In this document: piece after piece, positions 39,516 to 51,508 of the stretch
How the letters are laid out: the number at the start of each line of letters is the position of its first letter
Numbering within the stretch: position 1 is the stretch's first letter
Assembly: GCA_036345935.2 (NCBI GenBank)
Contig: JADWOT020000006.1
Location: 7,848,519-7,912,518 of the forward strand
From: Taenia hydatigena
Lineage: Eukaryota; Platyhelminthes; Cestoda; Cyclophyllidea; Taeniidae
DNA length: 64,000 nt
Direction of reading: 5' to 3'
Translations under genes and position numbers: made by a program
Notes under the pieces: generated by a model
Told to the model about the DNA's origin: nothing
Databases searched by the model: none
What the model saw: the letters and a program-made list of their open reading frames with translations, nothing else

Positions 39516-39952
39516 ATGTCGTCTGTCGGTGTTCCCATAAAGGTGCTGCATGACGCCGAGGGTCATGTAATTACATTAGAAACAATTAACGGTGAAGTTT
39601 TTCGCGGCAAACTTATTGAAGCTGAGGATAACATGAACGTTCATATGCAAGAAATAATTATGACTGCAAGGGATGGTAAAACTTCCAGTCTGCAGCATGT
39701 CTATATACGTGGCAGTAAAATAAGGTTTGCTATTTGCGTATTTGCATTATTTTAGATTCCTAATTTTGCCGGACATGCTGAAGAACTCGCCGATGTTAAA
39801 GAGACCTCTTGGCGCTCGTGGTTTGGGAACTGGGCGGGGCAAAAATATCATCGTTCGTGCTGGCTGTGAGATCGATTTTGGTTTTTATGACTGTTATTTC
39901 AGCTCGTGGTCGTGCTCGTCCTCTTCGTGGAGCTCCATTTATCCGGCGATAA
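39516..39952 (+). CDS. SNRPD3: Small nuclear ribonucleoprotein Sm D3
   Basis: One of seven Sm proteins forming the ring around spliceosomal snRNAs, pairing with SmB and assembled through the SMN pathway. Model: exons 39516-39724, 39756-39865 and 39903-39952, 122 residues, close to the 126 of human SmD3. Introns are 31 and 37 nt. The Sm1 part reads [19 protein letters not shown], then [19 protein letters not shown]. The Sm2 part reads [20 protein letters not shown], which needs the first splice (AG|GTTTGC to TTTTAG). The second splice leads into an RG-rich tail ([16 protein letters not shown]), where arginine methylation is expected from the family. A pyrimidine-rich acceptor (CTCTGCCTTATAG at 39432-39444) lies 71 nt before the ATG and may be a 5' UTR or trans-splice site. 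Confidence 0.95.
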
Positions 39953-42940
39953 GGATTCGGCATTTAATTACATTTTTTGCTGCAATCTTCGAGGCTTCTC
40001 TAATTGGGCGTGGGTTTTTAATACGCTCTCGGCAACGCAAGCTCTGGTCTCCTTGGTAGCACACCTCGGATTAGTTTGCTCCACTAAGTCCGCTATTCAT
40101 AGTGTGTGGAACATTTTAGAAAGCATTGAGTCTCCAATTCCTCATTCTGCGTTCAGTGTAATGAAGAAGGCGTACTTATTTATGCGAGTAGGGTGTTCTG
40201 TTGGGTAAAGAATTTCTCAAGCTTAAATTTATTCATGTCTGGGTTTGGCAGCCGGTTCGCAACTTTCTCGTGCCGCCAGGCTTCGCTTGGGGTGGATGGG
40301 CTCCTATTTTGATCCGTACTTGTGGTGTAAATGCGGTGGGGGAATGCTGCTTCCGATAAGTGGCGGCGCTACTCCGCTGATGTGCCACAATTGGCTGTGG
40401 AGTTGATTTGCTGTCGTTGTGCGCTTCACGGTGCGTCGCGATTTCTCTATTGCACGCTTTAAACTGGGGATTGAAGTCCTACTTCTCTCAGGAGCAGTCC
40501 TTCTCGGTCTAGATTTGCGTGTGAAGGCCCAGGTCGGATGTACTGTTCTCGAGTTTTCATGCCTTGGTGTGGTGTCCGATCAGGTTCTGCCGTTAATTAA
40601 TTGTGGGGCGTCAGCGGACGTCACCGCTAGTTACTTTTCCTTTTTGATGCTGCCCTAACTGGCGGGGGACTCCACCGTCCTAAGAAAATCCAAGTGGTAC
40701 ACAAGCGACTTCGGTAAGGCATGGTCAGCGACCTTAAATTAGCGCCAATGGGAATACAGGTCGCTTAGGTCGCTACAGTGAGTATATTCGCTCAGGGCAC
40801 GCGCGATTGCATGTGCTTTGTGTGTGCTCTGGGGCAATGTTTGGATTTCTTTCATTCTCATACCATAAGTGATCAGCGCTGAGGATGTTATTACTTGCTT
40901 ACCTTTGCTCTACCTTCAGTATTTCGTCGCACTGATAGTTGGAGTTCCAAGACACGTTGGTCGCTTGTCTTGAGGGTTTCAATTCTTTATTATGATAGTG
41001 TTCCCAGCAGATTTATTATAATTTAGGTGAATTTTACATTGAAGTATCAAGTCTGACGTAATCAATTTGTTTATACAAGAAAGTTCTCATTCATACTTCC
41101 CAAGAATTCCTCGGGATCCGTTACGAATTATTTCTACACATTCCGAGCCAGTAAGTGCCTCTTGTTCTGTAGGTCATGCTAGTTGCTGCAAGGTTCCCTA
41201 TGTCCTCGGATTAAAGTCTGACTAGAATGGATTGGAATTATAATAGAACTTATTACAAACTGCAGAAGTATACAAATGAACATTTGTATGTTAGAGGTGC
41301 GGAGAGGGTGTGATCGAAGCCATTGCAGTCAGCAGGGCTATAGCAGAATAGAACGTTCCAATACAGTGCTGTGGTAACAATGGACCCAGTACATTTACGA
41401 ATAGCTACCCCTCCTTTGGGGGCCATCCGGTAATTTGAGGCACCTGACTTCCCTACGAATGACGCGTACTCAACATGTCGAGATGGGAGCGGAACCGTTT
41501 CAGTGGATTACTAATTCCACAAATTATTACAATGCTTCCGTGGGGAATATTTCGGCTTTTAAAGTAAAATTTAAGGTGTTCCTGTGGTTAGATGCATTTT
41601 TTATCGACATTAGCCACCCAGGTGAAATTTTGCTGAAAAGTGCAACGAGAGTTTACCAAACACATTTTCCTATTTTTTGGGATTCCGGAACAGCCAGAAA
41701 GAAATTCCACAAAGAGATATAAGATACTAAGAGTACCCACCGCACTCGGTTTCTTTTGGCGAAATATCCAAGACTGACCCTTTCTGACATCTACCAGCAC
41801 GCATTTGTAGCTTCATTATTCTCTAACAGCCTGGAACATTGGGTATCATGGTCCATGTCAAAAAAGAAAAAAAACGGCGTTCAAATTTTGATATTTCCGA
41901 AGGAGACTCCTGAGACCTGCCATCCATGTAGAAGCGCTAATGAAGACAAGAAGTTGCAAGTTTCTTTAAGCGTTAAACATTAAAGAATTGGTATTAGATT
42001 GCGTTAATATTCTAATGAGGAGTTATCCTATCATACTGTAAGGCAACTCAAAATGCTTGATCTTCCACTGTTGTACGGGATAAGTTTACAGACTAGGTGA
42101 CTAAGTTAGCCGCAAAGTGCGAACAATGGCGAGCCTCTAAATGAGGTGCATTTCTCTTGCAATTTTCTACCCACATTTTGAACGTTCAGCGATCGTACGC
42201 TGCCGTTCTATGCAATGCGGGTTTGAGCAGGGTTACGTGGGGTTAATTTCAGCCGCAGGCGTGCGAAGATGAGGAGACGAATTTTTGTCGTCTACCGCTT
42301 GCCTCATTAAAAGGTGAGATCCCTCTGGGAGAACGTTCAATTAACTGGAATGTTTTATTTAAACGACCTCCCAATGTTGGCTGATTTATAGTTTTAAATA
42401 TCACTGTAAGTAAAAAACAATGATGGTGACTTGATTACTGTTGGTCAGTTTTAAATCGCTATTCCAGTGTTATCCATGAGGTAAATCTGATGGTTCAGAA
42501 AGCATTTGTTTCATTTACAAACACCTCTTGTTAGTAGTATTTCTAAACATTCACCTCTTTAGAGCTACATACTGCCGCTTAATTGAAATAGGTACGCTAC
42601 CTTCTAAAGCATATGTTTGGTTTCCCAAAAACACTTGCTCAAGGCAAATTACATGCCATCTTCCGTGATTTTTCCTAGTTTTTAATGGTGATGACCGTTG
42701 CATGAAGGAACCATGGGATGCGCATAATTTACGCAACCACACTCAAGATGTAAGGCGACGATAACACGCATACACAAATTTACTCATTGAAAGATGTAGA
42801 TGTGGCACTCCCTTATGCTTATTTCTGGCCGACCTGGCACCAAGCTTTAGTTTAGCGCTAGCTTTATGCATTCAAGGCATTCAGGATGCGCTTCAAATCA
42901 ATAAACCGCGGCAAATTTCAGTGGACGCGTCAGCGTCGAA
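39953..42940. other. SmD3 3' flank and intergenic DNA
   Basis: The first 750 bp or so (to about 40700) is clearly G+T-rich on the + strand and more GC-rich than average, probably transcribed 3' flank. The open frames there (39906-40208, 40419-40658) have no resemblance to known proteins. From 40800 onward it is ordinary AT-rich DNA. Confidence 0.5.
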
Positions 42941-44023
42941 ATGGGTGACAGCTGTGGCTTTGGCTGCAACGTAATGTCGCGCAAGGAGATGCTTAAAAAA
43001 GCCGACCACCTTACAAAACGCCTCACGGATTACCAAGTGCTGAAAGGCAAGTATGCCCAAATGTCGGAGGCGGAGCTTACCCACCTCTGTAGTGTAATGC
43101 CAGACGTATTGATGGAAGACGCTATAGTAATGGACATCCATATAGCCTCACCGCTCTACATTGTTGGCGATATTTATGGTCAGTTCGGTGATCTTCTACG
43201 TATTTTTATGATTCTGGGCTATCCACCTGAAAACCGCTACCTTTTCCTGGGCAACTACATCAATCGAGGTACACGGTCCATCGAAACTCTCGCCTTTCTC
43301 TACGCACTGAAACTTCGCTACCCACGCCACATCTACCTTCTGAGAGGTAACCATGAATGTCAGCATATCTCTCGCCATTACGGCTTCTTTGACGAATGCG
43401 TCAAACGGTACAACCGGCGTCTGTGGCGTGCCTTCGTCAGCACTTTTGATTACCTCCCTTTAATTGCTATTATTGAGGAGAAGATCTTCTGTTGTCACAG
43501 CGGAATGTCACCTAGTGTCCAATTTTCTGGAGTTTCCAGTCTCCAGGAGTTCCGCGACTACGTAGCAAAACTGACCCCCCGACCGACGGAAATAAATACA
43601 AGTATTCTGATGACCCACTACACCTGGTCAGAGCCCGACCCGGAGGTTAAGGAGTGGGAGCAGAATCCTGCAGGTCTGGCCTACCTCTACGGACCCTCGG
43701 TGGTGAAGGGCTTCTGTGAACGCCTCGGCATTCAACAGATCATTCGCTCCAATGAGCTCCTTGAAAAGGGTTACGAATTCTTCTGTGATGATAAACTACT
43801 CACCATCTTTTCAGTTCCGAATTTCCTTGGCACTTTTACCAATGATGGGGCGATTGCTGAGGTGAGCAAAGATCCTGAAGCCTTGGAACTCATCTGCCGC
43901 ATAAAACTCGTCAAACCAATTATGCAATTGCGCAACAAGATGACGGGACGTATGAATATTGCCATACAGGATTCTCTGGATAGCAAAAACGAGGAGGAGG
44001 AAGGAGGTTTAGGAGATTTGTGA
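42941..44023 (+). CDS. PP1-like protein phosphatase lacking key catalytic residues (probable pseudophosphatase)
   Basis: A 360-residue intronless open frame with the PPP-family fold along its whole length, closest by eye to PP1. Motifs in order: GDIYGQFGDL (residues 76-85), LGNYINRG (103-110), LLRGNHECQ (134-141), EKIFCCHSGMSP (180-191), a WSEPD segment, IIRSNELLEKGYEFF (267-281) and FSVPNFLG (290-297). Canonical PP1 has GDIHG, GDYVDRG, GNHE, CHGG, RAH and SAPNYCG. Three metal ligands are therefore changed (His to Tyr at 79, Asp to Asn at 105, His to Asn at 271). The catalytic-helper Asp is Asn at 108, and the family's DRG arginine is replaced (NPAG, about 242-245). N137, H138, H186 and R109 remain. 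The acidic tail (KNEEEEGG) is unlike PP1. The single exon suggests a retrocopy, yet the frame is intact and a poly(A) signal follows, so it is probably expressed. It may bind partners rather than dephosphorylate. Confidence 0.9.
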   Translation: MGDSCGFGCNVMSRKEMLKKADHLTKRLTDYQVLKGKYAQMSEAELTHLCSVMPDVLMEDAIVMDIHIASPLYIVGDIYGQFGDLLRIFMILGYPPENRYLFLGNYINRGTRSIETLAFLYALKLRYPRHIYLLRGNHECQHISRHYGFFDECVKRYNRRLWRAFVSTFDYLPLIAIIEEKIFCCHSGMSPSVQFSGVSSLQEFRDYVAKLTPRPTEINTSILMTHYTWSEPDPEVKEWEQNPAGLAYLYGPSVVKGFCERLGIQQIIRSNELLEKGYEFFCDDKLLTIFSVPNFLGTFTNDGAIAEVSKDPEALELICRIKLVKPIMQLRNKMTGRMNIAIQDSLDSKNEEEEGGLGDL

Positions 44024-44227
44024 AATTGATGGTTTCATTAGTGTTCTTTTGCGTGAAATTCCTTCATGTGATTGTGCTCATGTGTTGCCACTAACACATT
44101 GAAAATAACAGTGGCATTGATTCAGAGTGCCCCGTGTAATAGTAAGGCTATTTTCACAAATCTTTTTGTCAATGGTGCGTATTTTTAAGGACCCAGCTTC
44201 TTTCGAAACTGTTCCAACGGTAGAGTG

Positions 44228-44233
44228 AATAAA
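44228..44233 (+). promoter_or_regulatory. Polyadenylation signal of the PP1-like gene
   Basis: AATAAA about 205 nt after the stop codon, the first match downstream of it. Confidence 0.55.
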
Positions 44234-46605
44234 AAAGGTTCTTGTTTAAATCGTTAGCACCACTTGCTTTTCATTGCTACTTAGATTTGTATGGCGCTTC
44301 AGTGGGACGCTGGAGACGGCACCAATTTAAGTGTTTTTGATAAATCAGAAAACAATTTTCCGCAGTACGTGGGAGTTCTGCTACAAGAACAGTTATTTTG
44401 GGGTTGTATTTGTTCAAGTGGTAAAATTTCGACGAAAGTCTGGGAGTAAAGTAGGCTTACAATGGGTAGTGGCATTTAATTCCACCTTCTTTTGTGAATT
44501 AAATTATCTCAAGCATCTGGGGCCTTAGTTGTTGTTAAGCTCAACTTAGTTAGCAAGCGACATTAACTACTGGCCCTCCCCAGGTATTGTGATCAACCTT
44601 TGTAGGTGACCTTTTTCTCTTTTATCTATAACAGACACAAGATGGTTAACTGCTTAGTATGTCGCATAACCACAGGAGCCATTTTAGCATATGACGCATT
44701 TCCTTGACCAAACAGGGCATGAAACAATCACCTATTGTAGCTAAACGCTAGTCCATTTCTGAGAACAAATATTTTTGCTAAATACTCTTACTTCTCCCCA
44801 TTCATAGTGCAGAACAAACATTTTTACTTGAAGTATGTATTTGTTATGATTAATAGCTACGCTGCAAGACATTTGTCATCTAGTAAGCTCAGATATTTCA
44901 AATGCCGGCTGGATGTTTAGTTTAAGTTGCATATCACGATTGCGCTAGCGGTTTGGGATGAGTTGCGCCTTATGGCACAATAGGATACCAAAATTTGCAT
45001 AGAGTCAAAGTCGATCCTTACTTAGACTCCTTTGAGCCACACTTCGATTTCGACTTTTGCGAGTCTGACAGGCGTCTGTTCACATATTTGCCTTCATTGC
45101 TTCTATTAGGTGTAAAGATTCAGCGATGTGGTAGATGAGACTATGATACCTCAACAATGGGCAATAAAGACGTGGAAACTTCTAGTAGACATGCTGTGGG
45201 CCAGAAAATGTTGTTGATTTAGGTGGAGTCCCTGTGAGGACAGTCTTCAGCGCCACTGCTGGTTAAATAGCGATATTTGGTGGTCCATAAAAGGTGTCAC
45301 ACTTCTCACATCTAGTGCTGTTATCGAGAATTTTTTCCTTGTAGGAATGCGCCAAGTCTCGAATAATTTGAATGTGTTTATTTGCTGGCATTAAAACGCA
45401 ACGAATCACACTTTGTGTAAATGAGGCAATTTTTTGATGTATTTTTGTGGAATCAACAATTATTTCAATATCCTACAAAACGCTTACGCAAGTGTAAAAC
45501 CAACCGATTGACTTCCGTGATCATCCCCAAACAGGCACATCAAAGTGATTTACCCCAGCTGCTCTGTGATAAAAGTCTATATTATTTTACAAGTTATAAA
45601 GTCAGTGTACTATATTTCTAGTATGCGATAACGCCGACGTCAAACTAATCGAACAGAAGAAGGAGCGTAGACGATGAGCCAGACCGCCTCCATCTGCATA
45701 GAGCACACGAACACTTGTAACGGAGCGATCAGTGCACGTGCGGAGATCAACATCAGATACCCACCGTTTTCCCTCTCATCTGCTTATTCCACTGACAAAT
45801 GACAATTTCGACTTTCGAATCGAGATGCTGACTTGACAAATGTACACCAGACATTTCGGAATTAACTCTGAGCGGGGTGTTATGGTGACTAGAAAAATAT
45901 TACAGCAACAAAAATATAACACACTGGAAAAGCCGCATGAACCATCCACCCACCAGATCTTGAAAAGACGGCACGCGCGCTGTGCATGCACCAGATCACG
46001 ACCAAACACACCCATCCTGCAACCCACTTGCTTCAAGTTGGATGCGTTGATGATCTGAATACCTGCCATTAAGACGATCCTGATCAGAATCTGCGAGAGA
46101 AGGCACCTAGCGAAGGCGCCTACAATCCCAAACACTTCAATTTCACATTCAGCTGCAAATCACCATCCCCGGAACAGATTCGGTGGTCTTCTTTTAACCG
46201 TAGCATCGATTTAGATTTGCAAAACCCACAATCACCTGATCCAGATCCCCGACACACGGGTGTGAAGGCCATTAGAATTTAAAATGCAAATTAAACACAT
46301 TCGGATTGGCATAGGGAGAGCACAAAAAGGTGAAGCAGAAATAGTTTCAAATTAATCGCAGAAAAATAATAATCAATCGAAACACCCCATCTGCCCCAGT
46401 CCTCATGTGGTTAGACTTCCGTAAATCGGATTTATATGAAAGGGAGAAAACACAGCAGTTTGAATCTACGACGAGGGTAGCAATGGTGGAGAACGAAATA
46501 TTATAGGGCAAAGACAATGAGTGTTTTGCGTTTGTGAGTGCATCCATGAGCTCGCACGCTAACTAGACGAAAGAAAGGCGGTTGCTCCATGCAACAGACT
46601 CCACT
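44234..46605. other. Convergent intergenic region
   Basis: Lies between the 3' ends of the PP1-like gene (+) and LAPTM4 (-). The left part is G+T-rich and the right part (about 45640-46300) A+C-rich on +, fitting transcribed 3' flanks from both sides. The open frame at 45776-46135 (-) has no family support. Confidence 0.5.
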
Positions 46606-49600
46606 TCAAACGATGCTAGGACCTGAGGAGGAGCTCTGTTTTTCATCGCCCTTCCTACTGTCGTCCACGTTTGTGACGTCAGCGGCAGCAGTGTCCGCGG
46701 TGTTGGTGATAGGTTTTGTCGACAGCCTACCCTTCGCCTCATCCGTTGACTTGGGAGCAAAGTAAGGTGGTGGTGCGAATGCATTAGCTGGAATGCTTAG
46801 AGCTTCCTAAAACAGAACATTTTACGATAAAATTAGCTCAAAAAGATTTCTGAAACCCAATTAAGCCGATTTGGGAGGCCCTAAAATCTAGTATTAATCA
46901 ATGCTAAAGGTGACCTGTATCAACTAAAGAATCCAAGAGACTTGACAAATTGAGAAAATTTGTAATTTTAGAATAATAAAACAATGCAGGCATTATTATT
47001 AAGTTATTGTAATCAGAAAGTTGAACAGCCCTGAAGCAATGAGAACCATCATAAAGTGATGTGATTTTCATGTACTTTAATTTTATAATGCCTAATCGGA
47101 CACGTGATTTTAACAAGCCTACATAAGCGCAGAGTAAATGAAATAGTTCGCTCAAACTGAAATCGTGTGGAGCATCACCTAATCAGCGTACCTACAAAGT
47201 AATATTTGGCAAGCACAACAACAACAATCAGTACGAAATAAAAAAGTTGCACAAGGGTGTGTCAAGAATGTGATCCACACGAAATTTGGTCTTCAGAATC
47301 TCACGAGCAAGTAGATAAGACAGCTATTGAAGCTAGTGAAAGAAGATCGCTAACATTTGCGATGGCGTCAATTTCGCTCCCGCAATATAGATAAATGCTC
47401 TAATTTACGCCATTGTCCAGTGAAAATAGAGAAAATTCGTAACACTAAAGAAAATAACTGTTCTGATGTGAAACTCGATAGACTATCAAAAAGACCTCTT
47501 TGTTAAGGTAAGGCTGTTCAGTAGCCATAAGTCATTGCAAAACATTGATAACTTTTATCAAAAGCGTGAACATCTAAAATAATATCGTAAATTGTTTAGC
47601 ACCTTAAAATACCTGCCAATTTCCCCTATGACCCATACCGGATATTCATTGTAAGAACGCAGAATAATGAAAGGTTGTTATACTTTTACATACTATGGCA
47701 TACGAGGCAATACGGAGGTCACAAGTACGTTAAAGAAACCTGAGAGTCCAAACGTTACTTCCACCTCAGAAAATCCCGAACAGGAAAGGGGTATGAAGGG
47801 TACATGACGATTTCTACTATAGTGAATCTTGACAATGGTCCATCGTACCGAAAATGCTATGAACGACGAACTAGCAAGATCGACAAAGTAGATTTGGTTA
47901 TTGACTGTTAGACCGAACTATCATTTGCCTATTCGCAGTAAGGACAAGAACATACTTCTGCTTTACAGTTACTGTAAGGATTACGCACGTATTTGACAAA
48001 GGCGACCATGCCTGAATTGGGGCACATCACCAAACAGCATGCCTCATACACCTACTGTCTTGAAGTGGGACCAATGTTAGACCGCTCAGATCAGACGCTT
48101 TCGACCTCTCCATTTCTTCATCCCCAATTCGATAGTTCTGGCACGACTTTCGAAAAGCACAGTGACCCAGGATGTTATTGAGACTTGCTAGTACACCGGT
48201 TTGTGGGGGGAAATATAATGTGCACCTCTATCCAACGGAGGAAACTAGTCCTCAAACTTTCTGCTTAACTATTCATTTCAGAAGGACAAACCGGAAATAG
48301 CCACAAGGCAATTAGAACGACATGGATTTACAATGACTTTCATTACAGCTAATGTTAAATAACTGCGTAGTGTTAAATGGCAGATTGATCACAAATGAGT
48401 CTCACTGCACATCCATTTCCCATAAAGCTCAAGATCTAGAAACTTTTACCCTCTGTATTACACATAGGACAATCAAAAGCGGATCAAAGGGCGATCGATT
48501 CAGTTCTGTAATCCGACATCATAACTCCACGTGTTTACTTCTTGGTGCGTCTCACCTCATACTTTGGCAAAGCAGAGTCTTTGGGTGGTTCTGTGGGCAC
48601 GGCGTCGACAAAGGCTCCAGCAGTACCATCAACAGAGGTGAGATCAGGCAGTCCCCCGTCGCCGCCTCTACCACCAGAGACGCCGCTGCTGTCACCATGA
48701 TTGCGTCTGATGAGGAGGAGGGGCCGACGACCAAAAAAAGGAGCAAGGGAAAAGTGTGAAATTCCAGAGAATGAGAAGTCAGGAAGGAGACCATGGCGAT
48801 TTGTGATTAGGAGGTAACGGTGGCAGTCCCACACCATCCCAATGCAGTATGCCTTGAAGGCAAGAATGAGGCAGGAGGTGGAAATGAGGATCAGCGATAC
48901 CGAGGTCGAGTTCAGGTGAATTGAGGAGGTTGACACGCCTTCCTGGGGGACAGATGCGGGGAAAAAATACAACAATATGAGAAATGAGCTCTACTTTACA
49001 GTGTTTGCAAATCGGATGTACCGGTAAAACAACTACTGGTAGCATATACATGATCATTAGCGAAATAAATGCACAGCACCGAAATGGGATAAAAAAGGAA
49101 GAATTAAACTGTAGTAACAAAATAAATTGTCATTTGGTTCACATGGTCTGGAATACACATAATCGCAAAGGCTCGATTTTCAGTTCCAACTAAATTACTA
49201 GGTTAAATGAAACGCTATTAAAAACTGAAGCGATGTTTTTAAGACCCGTTAACACTAATTATTCCAAATTCCACCTACTTTTAAAATAGTTGTGAGAGTG
49301 ATCTAGTTTTCTGATAAGTTCCCGCGTTCAAATGCATTTATCCTACGTTCTTGGTGCACCACATCACTATCTTACAATGTGACGGTAGTTATGGATTAAG
49401 GCAATCATATGTCTCAGCGATCCTAGAGGCCAATTACTGAGACGGAAAAACAGGTCAAAAGGTGCCTAATGACACCGCCAAATCGTTAAATGTTTGACAC
49501 TTCCATTAAAAATTTTCACTGAAGTATTTAACTTTTTTTGAGTTCACTCCAGTACATTGAATTTTGGTTGTACAAAGTTATGCACAATTAAATGGGGCAA

Positions 49601-50585
49601 CAAAATAACAAGAATATAAATCATTATCGCGTCACAGTCGACAAAATATTTACTTTAAACCCATGGAGCTATGTTCTAGACTGCAGTTTTCTGCCCCATA
49701 AAAGAAGCCCAGAAAAAGGTGACGAGGTCGGAAGAGAAGAATACTAGTCAACAAACCAACCTGACTTGCAATTTTAAATCTGAGCCAGTGACTAATGTCC
49801 GAGGCTGACGACATATATCCCAGCATGCAGATGAGAGCGACGACAAAATCAAAGACTTGCAGACAGAAAAATGGAAGCAGATGAGCAGGCTGACGAGAAA
49901 TAACACCGTGGACGAGAAGGTAGCCAAAAGCAAGGGAGATGAGAGCGAGGCAGAGGGAGAAGTAAGTGTTTGTCCGTCGATCTACACAGCGAGGTCCCAG
50001 TGGAGCCTTCGATGTGGTCGTTTTAGCGACCTCGTTTTGTGAAGATGGCGGAACCTCTCTTTCTGGCGCTGTTTCTTCCCCTTTAACCTCTTTAGGTGAA
50101 TCATTAGTTCCACCGATAAGAAGATTAAATAGACTGCCTGGTTTGGTAGAATCTTGAGATGCCTCAAAAATCTCCCGGTGAGACATATTCTCAGCACGAA
50201 AACGCGCGGTGAAGTCCGAATGAGATTGATGGAATATGGTAAATCCGGGTACGACGTGCATGAGCATATAGAAAATGTCTGTCGCTGAAACAAACGTATG
50301 AGTCGACAAAAGTGGGATTCAGAAAGCAGAATTCCAAGTAACCAAGTAACAGTTCTACATTTGTGATTACTTACGTGGACTTCGAGGCTGACAGCTAGTA
50401 GTAGCTACGGTATCAAAAGGAGATTTCAGAGTAGCTACATCATGCTTCAAAGCTGCCATGAGAAGGGTGGAAACGACCACTAACTGCAAGAGGATGTGAA
50501 GAACGCCCAGAATAACAGTGCCTGTACGTACATGGAGGTACATACAACACCTAAATTGATCATCCTGTCGAAAAATATCCGGCAT
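46606..50585 (-). CDS. LAPTM4: LAPTM4-like lysosomal transmembrane protein
   Basis: A four-pass membrane protein of late endosomes and lysosomes that recruits Nedd4-type ubiquitin ligases through PY motifs. Model (high to low): exons 50375-50585, 49761-50284, 48556-48942 and 46606-46806, 440 residues; introns 90, 818 and 1749 nt, all phases matching. The N-terminus RCCMYLHVRTGTVILG fits the family's CCxxxHVRTGT signature. Membrane spans: about 24-46, 178-199 (FGYLLVHGVI), 206-228 (LLPFFCLQVFDF) and 258-282 (ILAFKAYCIGMVWDC). The tail has LPKYEEALSIPANAFAPPPY, parallel to the LPTYE and PPPPY motifs of human LAPTM4A, and this match fixes the last splice at GAG|GTGAGA. The loop between spans 1 and 2 is about 130 residues, far longer than in the 233-residue human protein, and has NMS and NDS sequons. 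The start is the first ATG in frame before RCC. Confidence 0.88.
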
Positions 50586-51126
50586 TTCTACAAAACACCC
50601 GCTTATATGGCGGATGTGAGAAAACAAAATCCGTGTGTTCTCCAAATATTTGCTCAAACATTAAAGCCTAGCTTTAGTCAAAAAATACTCAAAGTCGGTC
50701 GTCTTTTTTAAATTTGTTAATCGTTGTTGATATTTGAACATAATAGTGTTCAAGTAGGACTAAGTATTTCTTAGTGATTGAACATGCAACAATGCTCAAC
50801 ATCTATTACTTTTAAATTCTTTTCTTACTTATAATGAAGGCTACTATATCTTTTATTTTTGCCTTTCATGCAACACATTGTAGGCAAGAGTGTTTTCTTC
50901 AAATGAATGCCGCGAAGAATACATTAAACCAATTATCTCCAGTTACTTATTTCTTTGGATGTGAGGATAAGCGCCTTAGTTAATTGTTATCAGAAATGCT
51001 TGTCTGGTGTGCTGAATTAACTCTCAGTGGACCCTCTCTACCATTTCCGTTATGGTCAAGATTTGGTTTAAGTTTATAATTTTTCGGGAACAAAAATCAC
51101 TTGCAAGCACGACCAGTGGTTTGCAT
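50586..51126. other. LAPTM4 upstream region
   Basis: AT-rich 5' flank of LAPTM4. No TATA or CCAAT box could be assigned with confidence. Confidence 0.4.
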
Positions 51127-51508
51127 TGTAGCGTCCTGAGGCTCCCCTGAAGACAAAAGAAGGCAAAATACTAGGATAGAGTGTACATATGTTGTAGTAC
51201 TTAGTTCGTTAGAACTGCTGGTTTCTGTCAAGGTCACAGAGAGGTGGCCATTTTGCTCTAACTGCGTGGGCTGGCCCCCGGGCCATGCCAGCAGCTTATT
51301 TCCTTCTGTCCGGTGAATATATAGATTCTATCCTGCCACTTTGCCTTCTTTTGCCTTAAGGGAGCCTCGGGACGCTACATATATGTACAACATAGCATAG
51401 GAAATGAGCTGCTGGCACGGCCCGGAGGCCAATCTACACAGCTGAGGCAATATGGCCACCTCTGTGACCCTGACCGAAACTGGTAGTTCAAACAAACAAA
51501 GTATTACG
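51127..51508 (-). repeat. Solo LTR (minus sense) split by a second LTR
   Basis: Outer halves at 51127-51192 (TGTAGCGTCCTGAGGCTCCC) and 51380-51508 (ending CAAACAAAGTATTACG). A perfect target duplication, TGCAT, flanks the whole (51122-51126 and 51509-51513). The halves are diverged from the consensus, so this is the older insertion of the pair. Confidence 0.9.
51193..51379 (+). repeat. Solo LTR nested in the opposite orientation
   Basis: Complete LTR from TGTAGTACTTAGTTCGTTAG to CTCGGGACGCTACA, 187 bp, close to the young consensus. Flanks TATGT and TATAT give a one-mismatch duplication. It lies inside an older LTR of opposite sense, so the locus could fold into a hairpin. Confidence 0.9.

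Noticed and set aside
39906..40658. Open frames downstream of SmD3
   Set aside because: The first overlaps the SmD3 last exon in another frame; the others lie in G+T-skewed flank and resemble nothing.
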